NCBI GenBank assembly: GCA_025846845.1
Contig: JAOYTL010000013.1
Location: 62,001-126,000 of the forward strand
From: Alloboseaceae bacterium BT-24-1
GTDB lineage: Bacteria; Pseudomonadota; Alphaproteobacteria; Rhizobiales; Beijerinckiaceae
DNA: 64,000 nucleotides
Direction: 5' to 3'
In this document: in pieces, positions 43,481 through 53,065 of the stretch
Layout of the letters: every line of letters begins with the position of its first letter
How positions within the stretch are numbered: position 1 is the first letter of the stretch
Made by a program: the position numbers and the translations under genes
Notes under the pieces: model-generated
Database searches by the model: none
Seen by the model: only the letters and a program-made list of their open reading frames with translations
Told to the model about the DNA's origin: nothing

Positions 43481-44359
43481 ATGAAGGGGATCATCCTCGC
43501 CGGCGGCAGCGGCACGCGGCTCCACCCGATGACCATGGTGACGTCGAAGCAGCTTCTGCCGATCTACGACAAGCCGATGATCTACTATCCGCTCTCGACG
43601 CTGATGCTCGCCGGCATCAACGAGATCCTGATCATTTCGACGCCGGAGGATGCACCGCGCTTCGAGGCACTGTTCGGCAATGGCGAGCGCTGGGGCCTCA
43701 GGCTCTCCTATGCGGTGCAGCCGAAGCCGGAGGGTCTGGCGCAGGCCTATCATATCGGCGCCGATTTCGTCGCCGGCGGCCCCTCCGCCCTGATCCTCGG
43801 CGACAACCTCTATTATGGCGACGGTCTCACCGACGTGCTGCACCGCGCGGCGGCCCGCACCAGCGGCGCCACCGTCTTCGCCTATCGCGTCAGCGATCCC
43901 GAGCGCTATGGCGTCGTCTCCTTCGACGCCGCCGGCAAGGCGCTCTCGATCGAGGAGAAGCCCAAACTGCCGCGCTCGCACTGGGCGGTGACCGGCCTCT
44001 ATTTCTATGACGCCGAGGTGGTCGAGATCGCCCGCAAGCTGAAACCCTCGGCCCGCGGCGAGCTCGAGATCACCGACGTCAACCTCGCTTATCTCGAACG
44101 CGGCGCGCTCAGCGTCGAACGGCTCGGGCGCGGCTATGCCTGGCTCGACACCGGCACGCCCGATTCCCTGGTCGAGGCCTCGGAGTTCGTGCGCACGCTG
44201 GAGCGCCGCCAGGGCTTCCGCATCGCCTGCCCCGAGGAGATCGCCTTCGAGAACGGCTGGATCGACCGCGAGCAGCTGCGCGAACTCGGGCAAGCCCTGT
44301 CGAAGAGCGGCTATGGCCAATACCTGCTCGGCGTGGCCGAACGCGACCAGTCGGCCTGA
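43481..44359 (+). CDS. rfbA: glucose-1-phosphate thymidylyltransferase
   Basis: 292 residues. The nucleotidyltransferase signature is ILAGGSGTRLHPMT, with YDKPMIYYPLSTLMLAGI and VEEKP-like SIEEKPKLPRSHWAV. It makes dTDP-glucose, the first step of the rhamnose route. It follows rfbD in an operon with a ribosome site (GGAG) ahead. Confidence 0.96.
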   Translation: MKGIILAGGSGTRLHPMTMVTSKQLLPIYDKPMIYYPLSTLMLAGINEILIISTPEDAPRFEALFGNGERWGLRLSYAVQPKPEGLAQAYHIGADFVAGGPSALILGDNLYYGDGLTDVLHRAAARTSGATVFAYRVSDPERYGVVSFDAAGKALSIEEKPKLPRSHWAVTGLYFYDAEVVEIARKLKPSARGELEITDVNLAYLERGALSVERLGRGYAWLDTGTPDSLVEASEFVRTLERRQGFRIACPEEIAFENGWIDREQLRELGQALSKSGYGQYLLGVAERDQSA

Positions 44360-44479
44360 CGCCACACTTCCCCCGCCGATGCAGAGCACTCATGCTGCAT
44401 CGGCTGTGGCGGAAGGCTATGCGCCGGTCGAGATTGCACCGCAGCCGCGCCGAAGACGTGCACGAGGATCGAAGACCCC

Positions 44480-45907
44480 ATGAACGCCCCCGCCACCACG
44501 CCCGGCACCGCGCGGCACCCCGCCCTCGACGGTCTGACCGCCTCCCTGCGCGAACTCCTCGGCCCGCGCTGCTCGACCTCGGACAGCGAGCGCGAGCATC
44601 ACGGCCATGGCGAATCCTATCATCCGACCAAGGCGCCCGATGTCGTCTGCTATCCGCAAACGACCGAGGAAGTCAGCCGGATCGTGAGGCTCTGCCATCA
44701 GGCGAAGGTACCGGTCATTCCCTTCGGCGCCGGCACCTCGCTCGAAGGCCATGTCGTTGCGCTGCATGGCGGCGTCTGCATCGACCTCTCGCGCATGAAC
44801 GCAATCACCGAAGTCAACGCCGAGGATCTCGACTGCACGGTCGAAGCCGGCGTCACCCGCAAGCAGCTCAACGAGCATCTGCGCGACACCGGCCTGTTCT
44901 TCCCGGTCGATCCCGGCGCCGACGCGACGCTCGGCGGCATGACCGCGACGCGGGCGTCAGGCACCAATGCCGTGCGCTACGGCACGATGAAGGACAATGT
45001 GCTGGCGCTCACGGTGGTGCTCGCCGACGGCACGATCGTGAAGACCGGCGGCCGTGCCCGCAAATCCTCGGCCGGCTACGACCTCACCCGCCTTTTCGTC
45101 GGCTCGGAAGGCACGCTCTGCGTCATCACCGAGATCGCGCTGAAGCTCTACGGCATCCCCGAGGCGAGCTCGGTCGCGGTCTGCTCCTTTCCGGACATCG
45201 CCAGCGCCGTCAATTGCGCCATCGAGACGATCCAGTGCGGTATCCAGGTCGCTCGCGTCGAACTGCTCGACGAGACCTGCATGCGCGCGATCAACCGACA
45301 CAACAATCTGAGCTATCCCGAGACGGTCGCGCTTTTCCTCGAATTCCACGGCACGGATGCGGCCGTGGTTTCGCAGGCGCAGATGGTCGAGGCGCTGGCC
45401 GAGGGCCATGGCGGCGAAGGCTGGCGCTTTGCCGCCAGCGCCGAGGAGCGCAGCAAGCTCTGGCAAGCCCGGCACAACCTGCATTACGCGCTGCTCGCCT
45501 TGCGCCCCGGCGCCAGCAGCTGGGGCACCGACACCTGCGTGCCGATCTCGCAGCTTGCCACCTGCATCACAGAGATCAGGGAGCACGCCAAGGACGCACC
45601 CTTCCCGGTGACGGCCCTCGGCCATGTCGGCGACGGCAATTTCCACATGGGCTTCCTGATCAGGATGGATTCGCCCGACGAGATCCGCGAGGCCGAGCGG
45701 CTGAACGGCCTGCTGGTCAACCGCGCCATCGAGCTCGGCGGTACCTGCACCGGCGAGCACGGCGTCGGCTATGGCAAGGCGAAGTTCCTGCGCAAGGAGC
45801 ATGGCGACGCCGCCGTTGAGGTCATGCGCACGCTGAAGGCGAGCCTCGACCCCGACAACATCATGAACCCCGGCAAGGTCCTGCCGCCGGCGCTCGATCG
45901 CATCTAG
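44480..45907 (+). CDS. dld: FAD-linked D-lactate/glycolate-type dehydrogenase
   Basis: 475 residues. The FAD-binding PCMH domain is VIPFGAGTSLEGHVVALHGG with GADATLGGMTATRASGTNAV. The C-terminal part has GHVGDGNFHMGF and TCTGEHGVGYGKAKFL, the FAD-oxidase C signature. The length fits Dld/GlcD, cytochrome-linked enzymes oxidising D-2-hydroxy acids. Convergent with the ThDP enzyme; the exact substrate is open. Confidence 0.92.
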   Translation: MNAPATTPGTARHPALDGLTASLRELLGPRCSTSDSEREHHGHGESYHPTKAPDVVCYPQTTEEVSRIVRLCHQAKVPVIPFGAGTSLEGHVVALHGGVCIDLSRMNAITEVNAEDLDCTVEAGVTRKQLNEHLRDTGLFFPVDPGADATLGGMTATRASGTNAVRYGTMKDNVLALTVVLADGTIVKTGGRARKSSAGYDLTRLFVGSEGTLCVITEIALKLYGIPEASSVAVCSFPDIASAVNCAIETIQCGIQVARVELLDETCMRAINRHNNLSYPETVALFLEFHGTDAAVVSQAQMVEALAEGHGGEGWRFAASAEERSKLWQARHNLHYALLALRPGASSWGTDTCVPISQLATCITEIREHAKDAPFPVTALGHVGDGNFHMGFLIRMDSPDEIREAERLNGLLVNRAIELGGTCTGEHGVGYGKAKFLRKEHGDAAVEVMRTLKASLDPDNIMNPGKVLPPALDRI

Positions 45908-45919
45908 GACCGCCGCCGC

Positions 45920-47593
45920 TCAGTCGAACCGAGGGTGGATGAACGGCCAGGGCGAGGCTTCCGAGCCACGCTCGACCTCGACCACGATCAGGGTCGGCTC
46001 ATTCGAGGCGATCGCTTCGGACAGTGCCGGGCGCAGCGCTGCCGGCGACGTCACGCTGTGCGCCTTGACGCCGAAGCTCTCCGCCAGCCGGACGAAGTCG
46101 GGATTGACCAGCGCCGAGCCGATCTCGCGGCCGCCGAAGCTGTTGGTCTGGTCGCGCAGCACGTTGCCGTAGGCGTTGTTGTTGAACAGGATCGTGACGA
46201 GGCCGATCTTCTCCTGCACCGCCGTCGCCAGTTCCTGCACCGCAAACATGAAGCCGCCATCGCCGGTGACCGAGACCACGGCGCGACCGGGATGGGCGAC
46301 CTTGACGCCGAGCGCGGTCGGAAAGCCGAAGCCGAGCGTGCCCTGATAGCCCTCGCTGACATAGGTGCGCGGCTCATAGACCGGGAAGCCGAAATAGGAG
46401 GTGAAGCCTACCTGGCAGAGTTCCCCGACGAAGAAGCTGTCGCGCGGTAGCACCTCGCGGATCGCATCGAGATAGGAAAGCTGCGGCTGGACCTGCTCGG
46501 TCTCCGCCCTGGCCGATGCGCGCAGCTGCTGCAGCTCGACCTTTCGTTCCGGCGCCGCCGCATTGCCGCCGAGGCGGCGCACCGCCGCGAGCAGCGCCGA
46601 GACGACCACCTTGGCGTCGGCGACGATGCCGATCGTCGGCACCAGTCGCTCCATCTCGGCCGGATCGATGTCGATGCGGATGAGCTGGCGTGCCTGGCCA
46701 GGATCCTGGACATAGCTCATCGGATTGGCCCAGCGCATATAGGGCGCCTCCAGGCGCGAGCCGACGCCGAGCAGGAGATCGGTCTGCGCCCAGCGCTTTG
46801 CTGCGGCATAGGAGGAGATGCTGAAGGAGTGGTCTTCCGGGATGGCCCCGCGCCCGCCGCGGAAGGCCGCGACCGGCGCGCCGACCGCTTCGGCCAGCGC
46901 CGCGATCTCGGCGCCGGCATCCTGCGCGCCGGTGCCCAGCATGATCAATGGCGAGCGGGCTGCAAGCAGGGCGCGCGCCGCGGCCTCGATCGCAGCCTGA
47001 TCCGCGACCGGGGCAGCGTCCTGTGTCGCGACCGGGAAATGTTCGGGTGCGCTTCCAGTCCCGGCCATCACGTCCCAGGCCATCTCGACCGCGACCGGCC
47101 CGGGCCGCCCGCTCAGCATCTGCCGGAAGGCTTCGGCGAGGATCGCGCCGGTATCCTCGACCCGCTCGATCCGCTGCGCCCATTTGGTCACCGTGCGCAG
47201 CGTCGCCAGCTGATCCGGCAGCTCGTGCAAATGGCCCCGGCCGCGGCCGATGAAGGCGGTAGGCACCTGGCCGGTGATGCAGAGCACCGGCGCATTGCAG
47301 CCGAGCGCGGTGGAGAGCGCCGCCGTTGTGTTGAGCATGCCCGGCCCCGGCACGACCGAATAGACACCCGGCCGCCCGGTCGAGCGGGCATAGCCGAAGG
47401 CCATGTAGCCGCAGGCCTGCTCATGCCGCGCGCCGAACGTCCGGATCGTGTCGGAGCGCTGCTGCAGCGCGTCGAAGAAGGCGTACATCTGTGCGCCGGG
47501 CAGGCCAAAGACGGTGTCGACCCCGTTGGCGACCAGGGCTTCGACGATCGCGGCGCCGCCGGTCATCTGCTGCGGCAGGACAGATTTCAGCAT
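45920..47593 (-). CDS. ThDP-dependent enzyme of the acetolactate-synthase family
   Basis: 557 residues from ATG 47591-47593, behind AAGGTG; a GTG at 47605 is an alternative. The Glu for cofactor activation is in GARHEQACGYMAFGYAR. The ThDP/Mg motif is TGDGGFMFAVQELAT ending NNNAYGN. The domain order Pyr-centre-PP is complete. Missing FAD-type contacts cannot be judged. Without an ilvH neighbour, biosynthetic acetolactate synthase is unlikely; decarboxylation or ligation of a 2-keto acid fits the setting beside TyrB. Confidence 0.88.
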   Translation of the reverse strand: MLKSVLPQQMTGGAAIVEALVANGVDTVFGLPGAQMYAFFDALQQRSDTIRTFGARHEQACGYMAFGYARSTGRPGVYSVVPGPGMLNTTAALSTALGCNAPVLCITGQVPTAFIGRGRGHLHELPDQLATLRTVTKWAQRIERVEDTGAILAEAFRQMLSGRPGPVAVEMAWDVMAGTGSAPEHFPVATQDAAPVADQAAIEAAARALLAARSPLIMLGTGAQDAGAEIAALAEAVGAPVAAFRGGRGAIPEDHSFSISSYAAAKRWAQTDLLLGVGSRLEAPYMRWANPMSYVQDPGQARQLIRIDIDPAEMERLVPTIGIVADAKVVVSALLAAVRRLGGNAAAPERKVELQQLRASARAETEQVQPQLSYLDAIREVLPRDSFFVGELCQVGFTSYFGFPVYEPRTYVSEGYQGTLGFGFPTALGVKVAHPGRAVVSVTGDGGFMFAVQELATAVQEKIGLVTILFNNNAYGNVLRDQTNSFGGREIGSALVNPDFVRLAESFGVKAHSVTSPAALRPALSEAIASNEPTLIVVEVERGSEASPWPFIHPRFD

Positions 47594-47636
47594 GATCTCT
47601 GGCACCTTGGCTGAGTTGGAAGGGAGCAGGCGAAAG

Positions 47637-48806
47637 TCAGGCCGGGGCGAGCACGCCGACGGCGATCAGAGCCTCGACGAAGCGCGCCGCATCCTGGTTA
47701 CGCAGCCCGGCGAGGTTGATGCGCCCGCTCGGCACGAGATAGACCGCATGCTCGGAGCGCAGCGCCTCGGCCTGCTCGCGCGTCAGCTTGAGTGTCGAGA
47801 ACAACCCGCGTTGCCGGGCGATGCCGGCGAGAGCCGGATGCAGGGCGGCAAGCGCCGAGCGAACCGAATGGATGCGCTCGGCCATGCCGGTGAGCTCCGC
47901 GCGCCAGTTGGCGGTCAGTTCCTTGCTTTCGAGGATCGCGCGCACCACGGCCGCGCCGTGATCGGGCGGCATCGACCAGCTCACCCGCGCCGCCGCTGCC
48001 ATGTTGCTGGCGACAGTCACCGGCGTGCGCGACTTGACGTAAAGCGCCCCGGTCCGCTCGCGATAGAGCCCGAAATTCTTGTCGCAGGAATAGGAAACCA
48101 GCACTTCGGGACAGGCTTCGACGATGCGCCGGGCTCCGGCAGCGTCCAGATCCAGCGTCTCGCCGAGACCCTGATAGGCCAAGTCGACGAAGGGGATGAG
48201 CCCGCGCTCGAGGCAGAGCGCCGTGACCGCCTCCCACTGCGCCGCATCGAGGTCGAGCCCGGTCGGGTTGTGGCAGCAGCCGTGCAGCAGCACGACATCG
48301 CCTGCCTGCGCCGAGGACAGCGCCGCCATCATCGCGTCAAAGGACAGGCTCTGCGAGGTCAGATCGGCAAAGGCGTAATCGCGCACAGCCAGCCCGGCGG
48401 CCTGGAAGATCGGGGCGTGATTGGGCCAACTCGGCAGGCCGAGCCAGATCTGCGCCTCCGGTCGCGCCGCAGCGATCAGATCGGCGCCAAGCCGCAATGC
48501 ACCGCTACCGCCCGGGGTCTGGAAGCCGACGATGTCGTTCTGCGCGATCTTCTGCCCGAAGACGATCGGCCTCAACAGGTCGACAAAGACCGGATCGCCC
48601 TCGATGCCGAGATAGGACTTGCTCGGCTGCTCCTCGAGCAGGATGCGCTCCGCCTGCTTGACCGCGGAGAACACCGGCGTGCGGCCCTGCTCGTCGCGAT
48701 AGACGCCGACGCCGAGATCGATCTTGCCCGTCCGCTCATCCGCCTTGAACGCCGAGATCAGGGCAAGGATCGCGTCTGCCGGCTTCGGCTGCAGGCTCTC
48801 GAACAT
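47637..48806 (-). CDS. tyrB: aromatic amino acid aminotransferase
   Basis: 389 residues from ATG 48804-48806. The aspartate-aminotransferase Iβ family is shown by IDLGVGVYRDEQGRTPVF, the PLP Lys in SCDKNFGLYRERTGAL, and SYLGIEGDP. It transaminates aromatic or dicarboxylic amino acids in the cytoplasm. It is divergent from an Lrp/AsnC gene and lies 43 bases before the ThDP enzyme gene in the same direction, so the two may act in sequence on one keto acid (inference). Confidence 0.92.
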   Translation of the reverse strand: MFESLQPKPADAILALISAFKADERTGKIDLGVGVYRDEQGRTPVFSAVKQAERILLEEQPSKSYLGIEGDPVFVDLLRPIVFGQKIAQNDIVGFQTPGGSGALRLGADLIAAARPEAQIWLGLPSWPNHAPIFQAAGLAVRDYAFADLTSQSLSFDAMMAALSSAQAGDVVLLHGCCHNPTGLDLDAAQWEAVTALCLERGLIPFVDLAYQGLGETLDLDAAGARRIVEACPEVLVSYSCDKNFGLYRERTGALYVKSRTPVTVASNMAAAARVSWSMPPDHGAAVVRAILESKELTANWRAELTGMAERIHSVRSALAALHPALAGIARQRGLFSTLKLTREQAEALRSEHAVYLVPSGRINLAGLRNQDAARFVEALIAVGVLAPA

Positions 48807-48957
48807 GGTGGTCTCCCGATTTCGGTGAACGTAGCGCGCATCGGACGCAATGTCCGCGCTTTCCGCGTGATGAAGCGAGCCGTCGATGCTAGCTTCCGGC
48901 ACGAATGGAGTATTCCGCGCGCGAAAGCCGCACAATGCTCGCCGAGGGATATCGCAC

Positions 48958-49425
48958 ATGCTCGACGCTTATGACGTGAAGCTGCTCTCCGCGCTGCAGC
49001 GCAGGGGCGATGCCGCCCATGTCGAGTTGTCCGAGAGCGTCCATCTGTCGCCGAGCCAGTGCGCCCGGCGCATCGAGCGGCTGCGCAAGCAGGGTTATAT
49101 CGAGAAGGTCGTCTGCCTGCTCGATCCGGCGGCGCTCGGCCTGCAGGTCATGGCCCATTCTCTGCTCAGCCTGCGGGCGCACGATGCCGCGCAGAACGCT
49201 GCGCTGCAGCAGTTCCTGCTGGACTCGCCGGAGGTGCTGGAGTGCCATGCGCAGACTGGTGACGCCGACATGATCCTCAAGATCGTGGCGCGCGACCTGC
49301 CCCATCTCAGCGATTTCATCGACCGGCTGATCGCCGTCACCGGCGGCCTTGCCTCATTGCGGACCGGCGTGGTGCTGAAGTCGATCAAGACGACGACGGA
49401 ACTGCCGCTGCCGGCCGTCAGCTGA
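48958..49425 (+). CDS. Lrp/AsnC family regulator
   Basis: 155 residues from ATG 48958. The N-terminal HTH is DVKLLSALQRRGDAAHVELS with LSPSQCARRIERLRKQGYIE. The C-terminal RAM domain has AQTGDADMILKIVARDL. It is divergent from tyrB across 151 bases and is the likely regulator of tyrB and the ThDP gene, with an amino acid as effector. Confidence 0.93.
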   Translation: MLDAYDVKLLSALQRRGDAAHVELSESVHLSPSQCARRIERLRKQGYIEKVVCLLDPAALGLQVMAHSLLSLRAHDAAQNAALQQFLLDSPEVLECHAQTGDADMILKIVARDLPHLSDFIDRLIAVTGGLASLRTGVVLKSIKTTTELPLPAVS

Positions 49426-49462
49426 CCGGAAGTCCGTCGCCCGCTGATCGGACCACCCGCCC

Positions 49463-50443
49463 TCAGGCGGCGATGATCGGAGAAGCGGCGTAGGCCGGCT
49501 GACGGACCGGCACACCCTCGAAGGCGGTGCCTTCCTCGAACCAGCTCTTCGGCGCCGGAGCCCCCCACAGCGTCTGGCGTTGCGGATCGCGCAGGTCCCA
49601 GCGGATCGGCTCGTGATCGGGATCGATCGTCTGATAGTCCGAGCAATAGATCTCGATGCGATGGCCGTCAGGGTCACGGACATAAAGGAAGAAGGCGTTG
49701 GAGATGCCGTGGCGACCCGGCCCGCGCTCGATGTTGCCGACATAGCCGGTGGTCGCCATCAGATCGAGCAGGTCGATGATGTTGAGCGGCGTCGGCACCC
49801 AGAAGGCGACATGGTGCAGGCGCGGGCCGACTCCATGGGTGAAGGCCATGTCGTGGACGCCGCCCTTGCGATGCATCCACGCGGCCCAGAGCCGGGTCCG
49901 GTCCTCGTTCTCGGTGTATTCCGTGACCCGGAAGCCGATCTCATTGTAGAACGCGACCGACGCGTCGACATCGTCCGAGAAGCAGTTAAAATGGTCGATG
50001 CGCAGGGGCTTCACGCCCTTGTAGAGCGCGTATTTCTGGTGAACCGACGGCAGCTTGTCCATGCGGAAGTAGAATTCCAGCGGCACGCCGAGCGGATCGG
50101 TGGTGCGCAAGGTTCGCCCTTGATAGGGCTCCTCGACGAACTCCGCCTTCAGGCCCTTGGCGCGGAAGAAGTGCTGGGCCCTGTCGAGATCCTCCTCCGA
50201 GAAGACCTTGAAACCTAGATGGCGGGCGGTGGGCTCCGCGCCCTTTTCCAGCACGATGCAGTGATGGCCGCGCTCTTCCATGGCCCGGAAGTAGAGCCGT
50301 TCCGGCGTCTCCTGCGTCAGCTGCAGGCCGAGCGTGTCGCCCCAGAACGCCTTGGCGGCGGCGAGATCACGGACCGTCAGCACGACATGGTTCAGCCGCA
50401 CGACGTGGAAGGGCGGGTTGAGGACGCTGGACGGGACGGGCAT
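49463..50443 (-). CDS. hpaD: homoprotocatechuate 2,3-dioxygenase (type I extradiol)
   Basis: 326 residues. Two vicinal-oxygen-chelate modules are present. The iron ligands are in LRIDHFNCF (His), RLHHVAFWV (second His) and HRIEIYCSD (Glu). The N-terminal RLNHVVLTVRDLAAAKAFWG starts module 1, and the C-terminal extension WGAPAPKSWFEEG is typical of HpaD. It opens homoprotocatechuate between C2 and C3. It lies in a minus-strand run hpaF-hpaE-hpaD. Confidence 0.95.
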   Translation of the reverse strand: MPVPSSVLNPPFHVVRLNHVVLTVRDLAAAKAFWGDTLGLQLTQETPERLYFRAMEERGHHCIVLEKGAEPTARHLGFKVFSEEDLDRAQHFFRAKGLKAEFVEEPYQGRTLRTTDPLGVPLEFYFRMDKLPSVHQKYALYKGVKPLRIDHFNCFSDDVDASVAFYNEIGFRVTEYTENEDRTRLWAAWMHRKGGVHDMAFTHGVGPRLHHVAFWVPTPLNIIDLLDLMATTGYVGNIERGPGRHGISNAFFLYVRDPDGHRIEIYCSDYQTIDPDHEPIRWDLRDPQRQTLWGAPAPKSWFEEGTAFEGVPVRQPAYAASPIIAA

Positions 50444-50487
50444 GGTTCCTCCTGGAGATCGTTCTTCTTGTCTCTCTCGACTCGGCT

Positions 50488-52026
50488 TCAGATGCCCAGC
50501 CGCGGCACCTGGTGGGTATCGAAGGCCACGGCGACGTTCTTCGTCTCCATGTAGAAGTCGAAGGAATAGTCCCCGCCATCGCGACCGATGCCTGATGATT
50601 TCACCCCGCCGAACGGCGTCGGCAGGTGGCGGACATTCTCAGAATTGACCCAGATCATCCCGGCTTCGAGATCGCGCGCGACGCGATGGGCGCGGCCGAC
50701 ATCGCGGGTCCAGATATAGCCGGCGAGCCCGTACTGGACGTCATTGGCGATCGCGATCGCATCGGCCTCGTCGTCAAACGGGATCATGGTCAGCACCGGC
50801 CCGAAGATCTCCTCCTGGGCGATCCGCATGCCATTGCCGGCGTCGAGATAAAGCGTCGGCTCGACATAGTTGCCGGCGCCGTCCAGCGCTCGCCCGCCGC
50901 CGCAGGCGACACGAGCACCCTCGCCTTTCGCCAAAGCGGGATAGGACAGGACCTTCTCGGCATGGCGCGGATGGATCAGCGGCCCGATCTCGGTCGCCGG
51001 GTCGAGCGGATGGCCGACGCGCAGGCGTTTCACCCGCTCGGCGACCTTGGCGGAGAAGGCATCGTAGATCGAGCGTTGGACCAGCGCGCGCGACGACGAG
51101 GTGCAGCGCTCGCCATTGAGCGAATAGATCATGAACAGCACCGCATCGAGGGCGCGGTCGAGATCGGCATCCTCGAACACGATCACCGGGTTCTTGCCGC
51201 CGAGCTCGAAATGAACCCGCTTCAGCGTGTCCGCGCCCTGGCGCATGATGTGCTGGCCGGTCGTCGTCTCGCCGACGAAGGCCACCGCCTTGATGTCGGG
51301 GTGCTCGGTCAGCGCCTTGCCGGCGCTCTCGCCGAGGCCATGGACGACATTGACCACGCCTGCCGGAAAGCCGTGCGCGCGGATGGTCTCGTCCATGATC
51401 TCGCCGAGCAGTACCGCCGACAGTGGTGACCATTCGGCCGGCTTGTGGACGATCGTGCAGCCGGCAGCCAGCGCCGGCGCGATCTTCCATGTCGATAGCA
51501 TGAACGGCGTGTTCCAGGGCGTGATCACGCCCACGGGGCCGATCGGCTGGCGCAGCGTGTAGTTGATGTGGCCCTCGTCCGGCAACGACAGGCCGTTGCC
51601 GGCCTCTGGCGCCCGGTCGGCATAGAAGCGGAAATTCTCGGCCCCGCGCAGCGCCGCCTTCGCCATGAAGCGGATCGCCTGGCCGGTGTCGCTGCTCTCG
51701 ACGAGGGCGATCTCCTCGGCTCGCGCCTCGATCGCATCGGCGATCGCGTGCAGCACGGCGCGGCGCTTGGCGCCGGAGGCACTCTTCCAGGCGGGGAAGG
51801 CCTTGCGCGCCGCCTTGGCCGCCCTGTCGATCTCGGTCTTGTCGCCGGCGGCGACGATGGCCTGGCGCTCGTTCGTGGTCGGGTCGAGCGTGTCCAGGGT
51901 CGCACCCGAGGCCGAGAGAACAGCGTCACCGGCAATCAGATGCGGCACGGCGCCGGTCGTGAAGCGTTCCATTGCCTTGCGCGCCTTGGCGAGATTGGCG
52001 GTCAGCTTGGTATCGGTCGCGGTCAT
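50488..52026 (-). CDS. hpaE: 5-carboxymethyl-2-hydroxymuconate semialdehyde dehydrogenase
   Basis: 512 residues, aldehyde dehydrogenase fold. The NAD loop is FVGETTTGQHIMRQ, the general base Glu is in VHFELGGKNPVIVF, and the catalytic Cys is in NGERCTSSSR. The substrate is the ring-fission product of HpaD. It overlaps hpaF by four bases upstream and is followed after 44 bases by hpaD. Confidence 0.95.
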   Translation of the reverse strand: MTATDTKLTANLAKARKAMERFTTGAVPHLIAGDAVLSASGATLDTLDPTTNERQAIVAAGDKTEIDRAAKAARKAFPAWKSASGAKRRAVLHAIADAIEARAEEIALVESSDTGQAIRFMAKAALRGAENFRFYADRAPEAGNGLSLPDEGHINYTLRQPIGPVGVITPWNTPFMLSTWKIAPALAAGCTIVHKPAEWSPLSAVLLGEIMDETIRAHGFPAGVVNVVHGLGESAGKALTEHPDIKAVAFVGETTTGQHIMRQGADTLKRVHFELGGKNPVIVFEDADLDRALDAVLFMIYSLNGERCTSSSRALVQRSIYDAFSAKVAERVKRLRVGHPLDPATEIGPLIHPRHAEKVLSYPALAKGEGARVACGGGRALDGAGNYVEPTLYLDAGNGMRIAQEEIFGPVLTMIPFDDEADAIAIANDVQYGLAGYIWTRDVGRAHRVARDLEAGMIWVNSENVRHLPTPFGGVKSSGIGRDGGDYSFDFYMETKNVAVAFDTHQVPRLGI

Positions 52027-52418
52027 GGCTTCGCCCTCGCTTTCAGGCGTTCGTGCAGGTTGTTGGTCTTCAGTGAGGCGGTCCCGTCGATCTCGGAAAC
52101 GTCGAGGCTGAGCGCGAGGCCACGGCGCTGGAACGTCTCGGCGGTCTCGCGCTGTAGCACCGCCATCAGCACTTCGGCGACACGCCGGCGGGTTGCGGCA
52201 TCGCGCCCCTCGCCGATCCGCACGCTCACGGCGATGAATGCGTTTTCGGGATCACCATCGGCCACCAGATAATGCTCCCGCCGCACCGCTCGGGTTCGCA
52301 AACCGGCCAGCGGGAAGACACCGGTCTCCAGGGCGGCAGCGTGCAGCGCCTCGACCAGCCGCATCGGGCGAACCTCGTCTTCGAGATTGGCGGAATATTC
52401 GATGACGATATGGGGCAC
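52023..52418 (-). CDS. hpaF: 5-carboxymethyl-2-hydroxymuconate isomerase
   Basis: 131 residues from GTG 52416-52418 behind GGAGGAG. The N-terminal Pro after removal of Met (MPHIVIEYSANLE) is the catalytic base of the tautomerase-like CHMI family. It isomerises the HpaE product. It is the first gene of the hpaF-hpaE-hpaD run and divergent from hpaR. Confidence 0.94.
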   Translation of the reverse strand: MPHIVIEYSANLEDEVRPMRLVEALHAAALETGVFPLAGLRTRAVRREHYLVADGDPENAFIAVSVRIGEGRDAATRRRVAEVLMAVLQRETAETFQRRGLALSLDVSEIDGTASLKTNNLHERLKARAKP

Positions 52419-52443
52419 GCCGCTCCTCCGTGTCCAAATTAGA

Positions 52444-52453
52444 TAACATGTTA
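52444..52453. promoter_or_regulatory. candidate HpaR operator
   Basis: TAACATGTTA, a perfect 10-bp palindrome in the AT-rich hpaF-hpaR intergenic region, 26 bases from the hpaF start. MarR-type regulators bind such short dyads between divergent genes. Confidence 0.5.
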
Positions 52454-52552
52454 AATTTATCGTCGCAAGCGCGTTTGGCCCAGACCGCCACCTCAGCTAG
52501 GGTGGCGCAAATCTCAGACGGGATTCAAGGTTTGACCGACGATTCGAAGACC

Positions 52553-53047
52553 ATGGGCGCCACGGGTCCCGCCGCGACCAGGCTAAGGCTGCGCCATTTC
52601 TCCAAATCGCTGCCGATGTCGCTGCTGCGGGCGCGTGAATCGGTGATGCGGCATTTCCGCAAATCGCTGCGCGAGTTCGGCGTGACCGAGCAGCAATGGC
52701 GCGTGCTGCGCGCGCTCAGCACCATGCCGCAGATGGAGGTGGCGGAGCTGGCGCGGGCGACCTTCCTGCTCGGTCCCAGCCTGTCGCGGATCCTGGCGGA
52801 TCTCGATCAGCGCAGCCTGATTCTCCGGACGGCCGACCCTGCCGATCTGCGCCGCTGGATGATCTCGCTCAGCCCCGCCGGCACCGCCCTGATCGACACG
52901 GTCACGCCGGTTTCGGAAGCGATCTATCGCGAGATCAGTCAGCGCTTCGGCGCGGACAAGCTGGCCGATCTGCAGAGTCTGCTCGCCGAGCTCGAGCAGG
53001 CCATGGTCGGCATCGGCAGCGACACGCTGGATGCGCCTGCCGATTGA
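52553..53047 (+). CDS. hpaR: MarR family regulator HpaR
   Basis: 164 residues from ATG 52553; a TTG at 52532 is an alternative, while the in-frame ATG at 52430 would include the operator dyad. The winged helix is FGVTEQQWRVLRALSTMPQM with FLLGPSLSRILADLDQRSLI and a basic wing. HpaR represses the meta-cleavage genes and is released by the aromatic substrate in E. coli. Divergent from hpaF here. Confidence 0.92.
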   Translation: MGATGPAATRLRLRHFSKSLPMSLLRARESVMRHFRKSLREFGVTEQQWRVLRALSTMPQMEVAELARATFLLGPSLSRILADLDQRSLILRTADPADLRRWMISLSPAGTALIDTVTPVSEAIYREISQRFGADKLADLQSLLAELEQAMVGIGSDTLDAPAD

Positions 53048-53065
53048 GCGGAGCGACGGCTGGCC

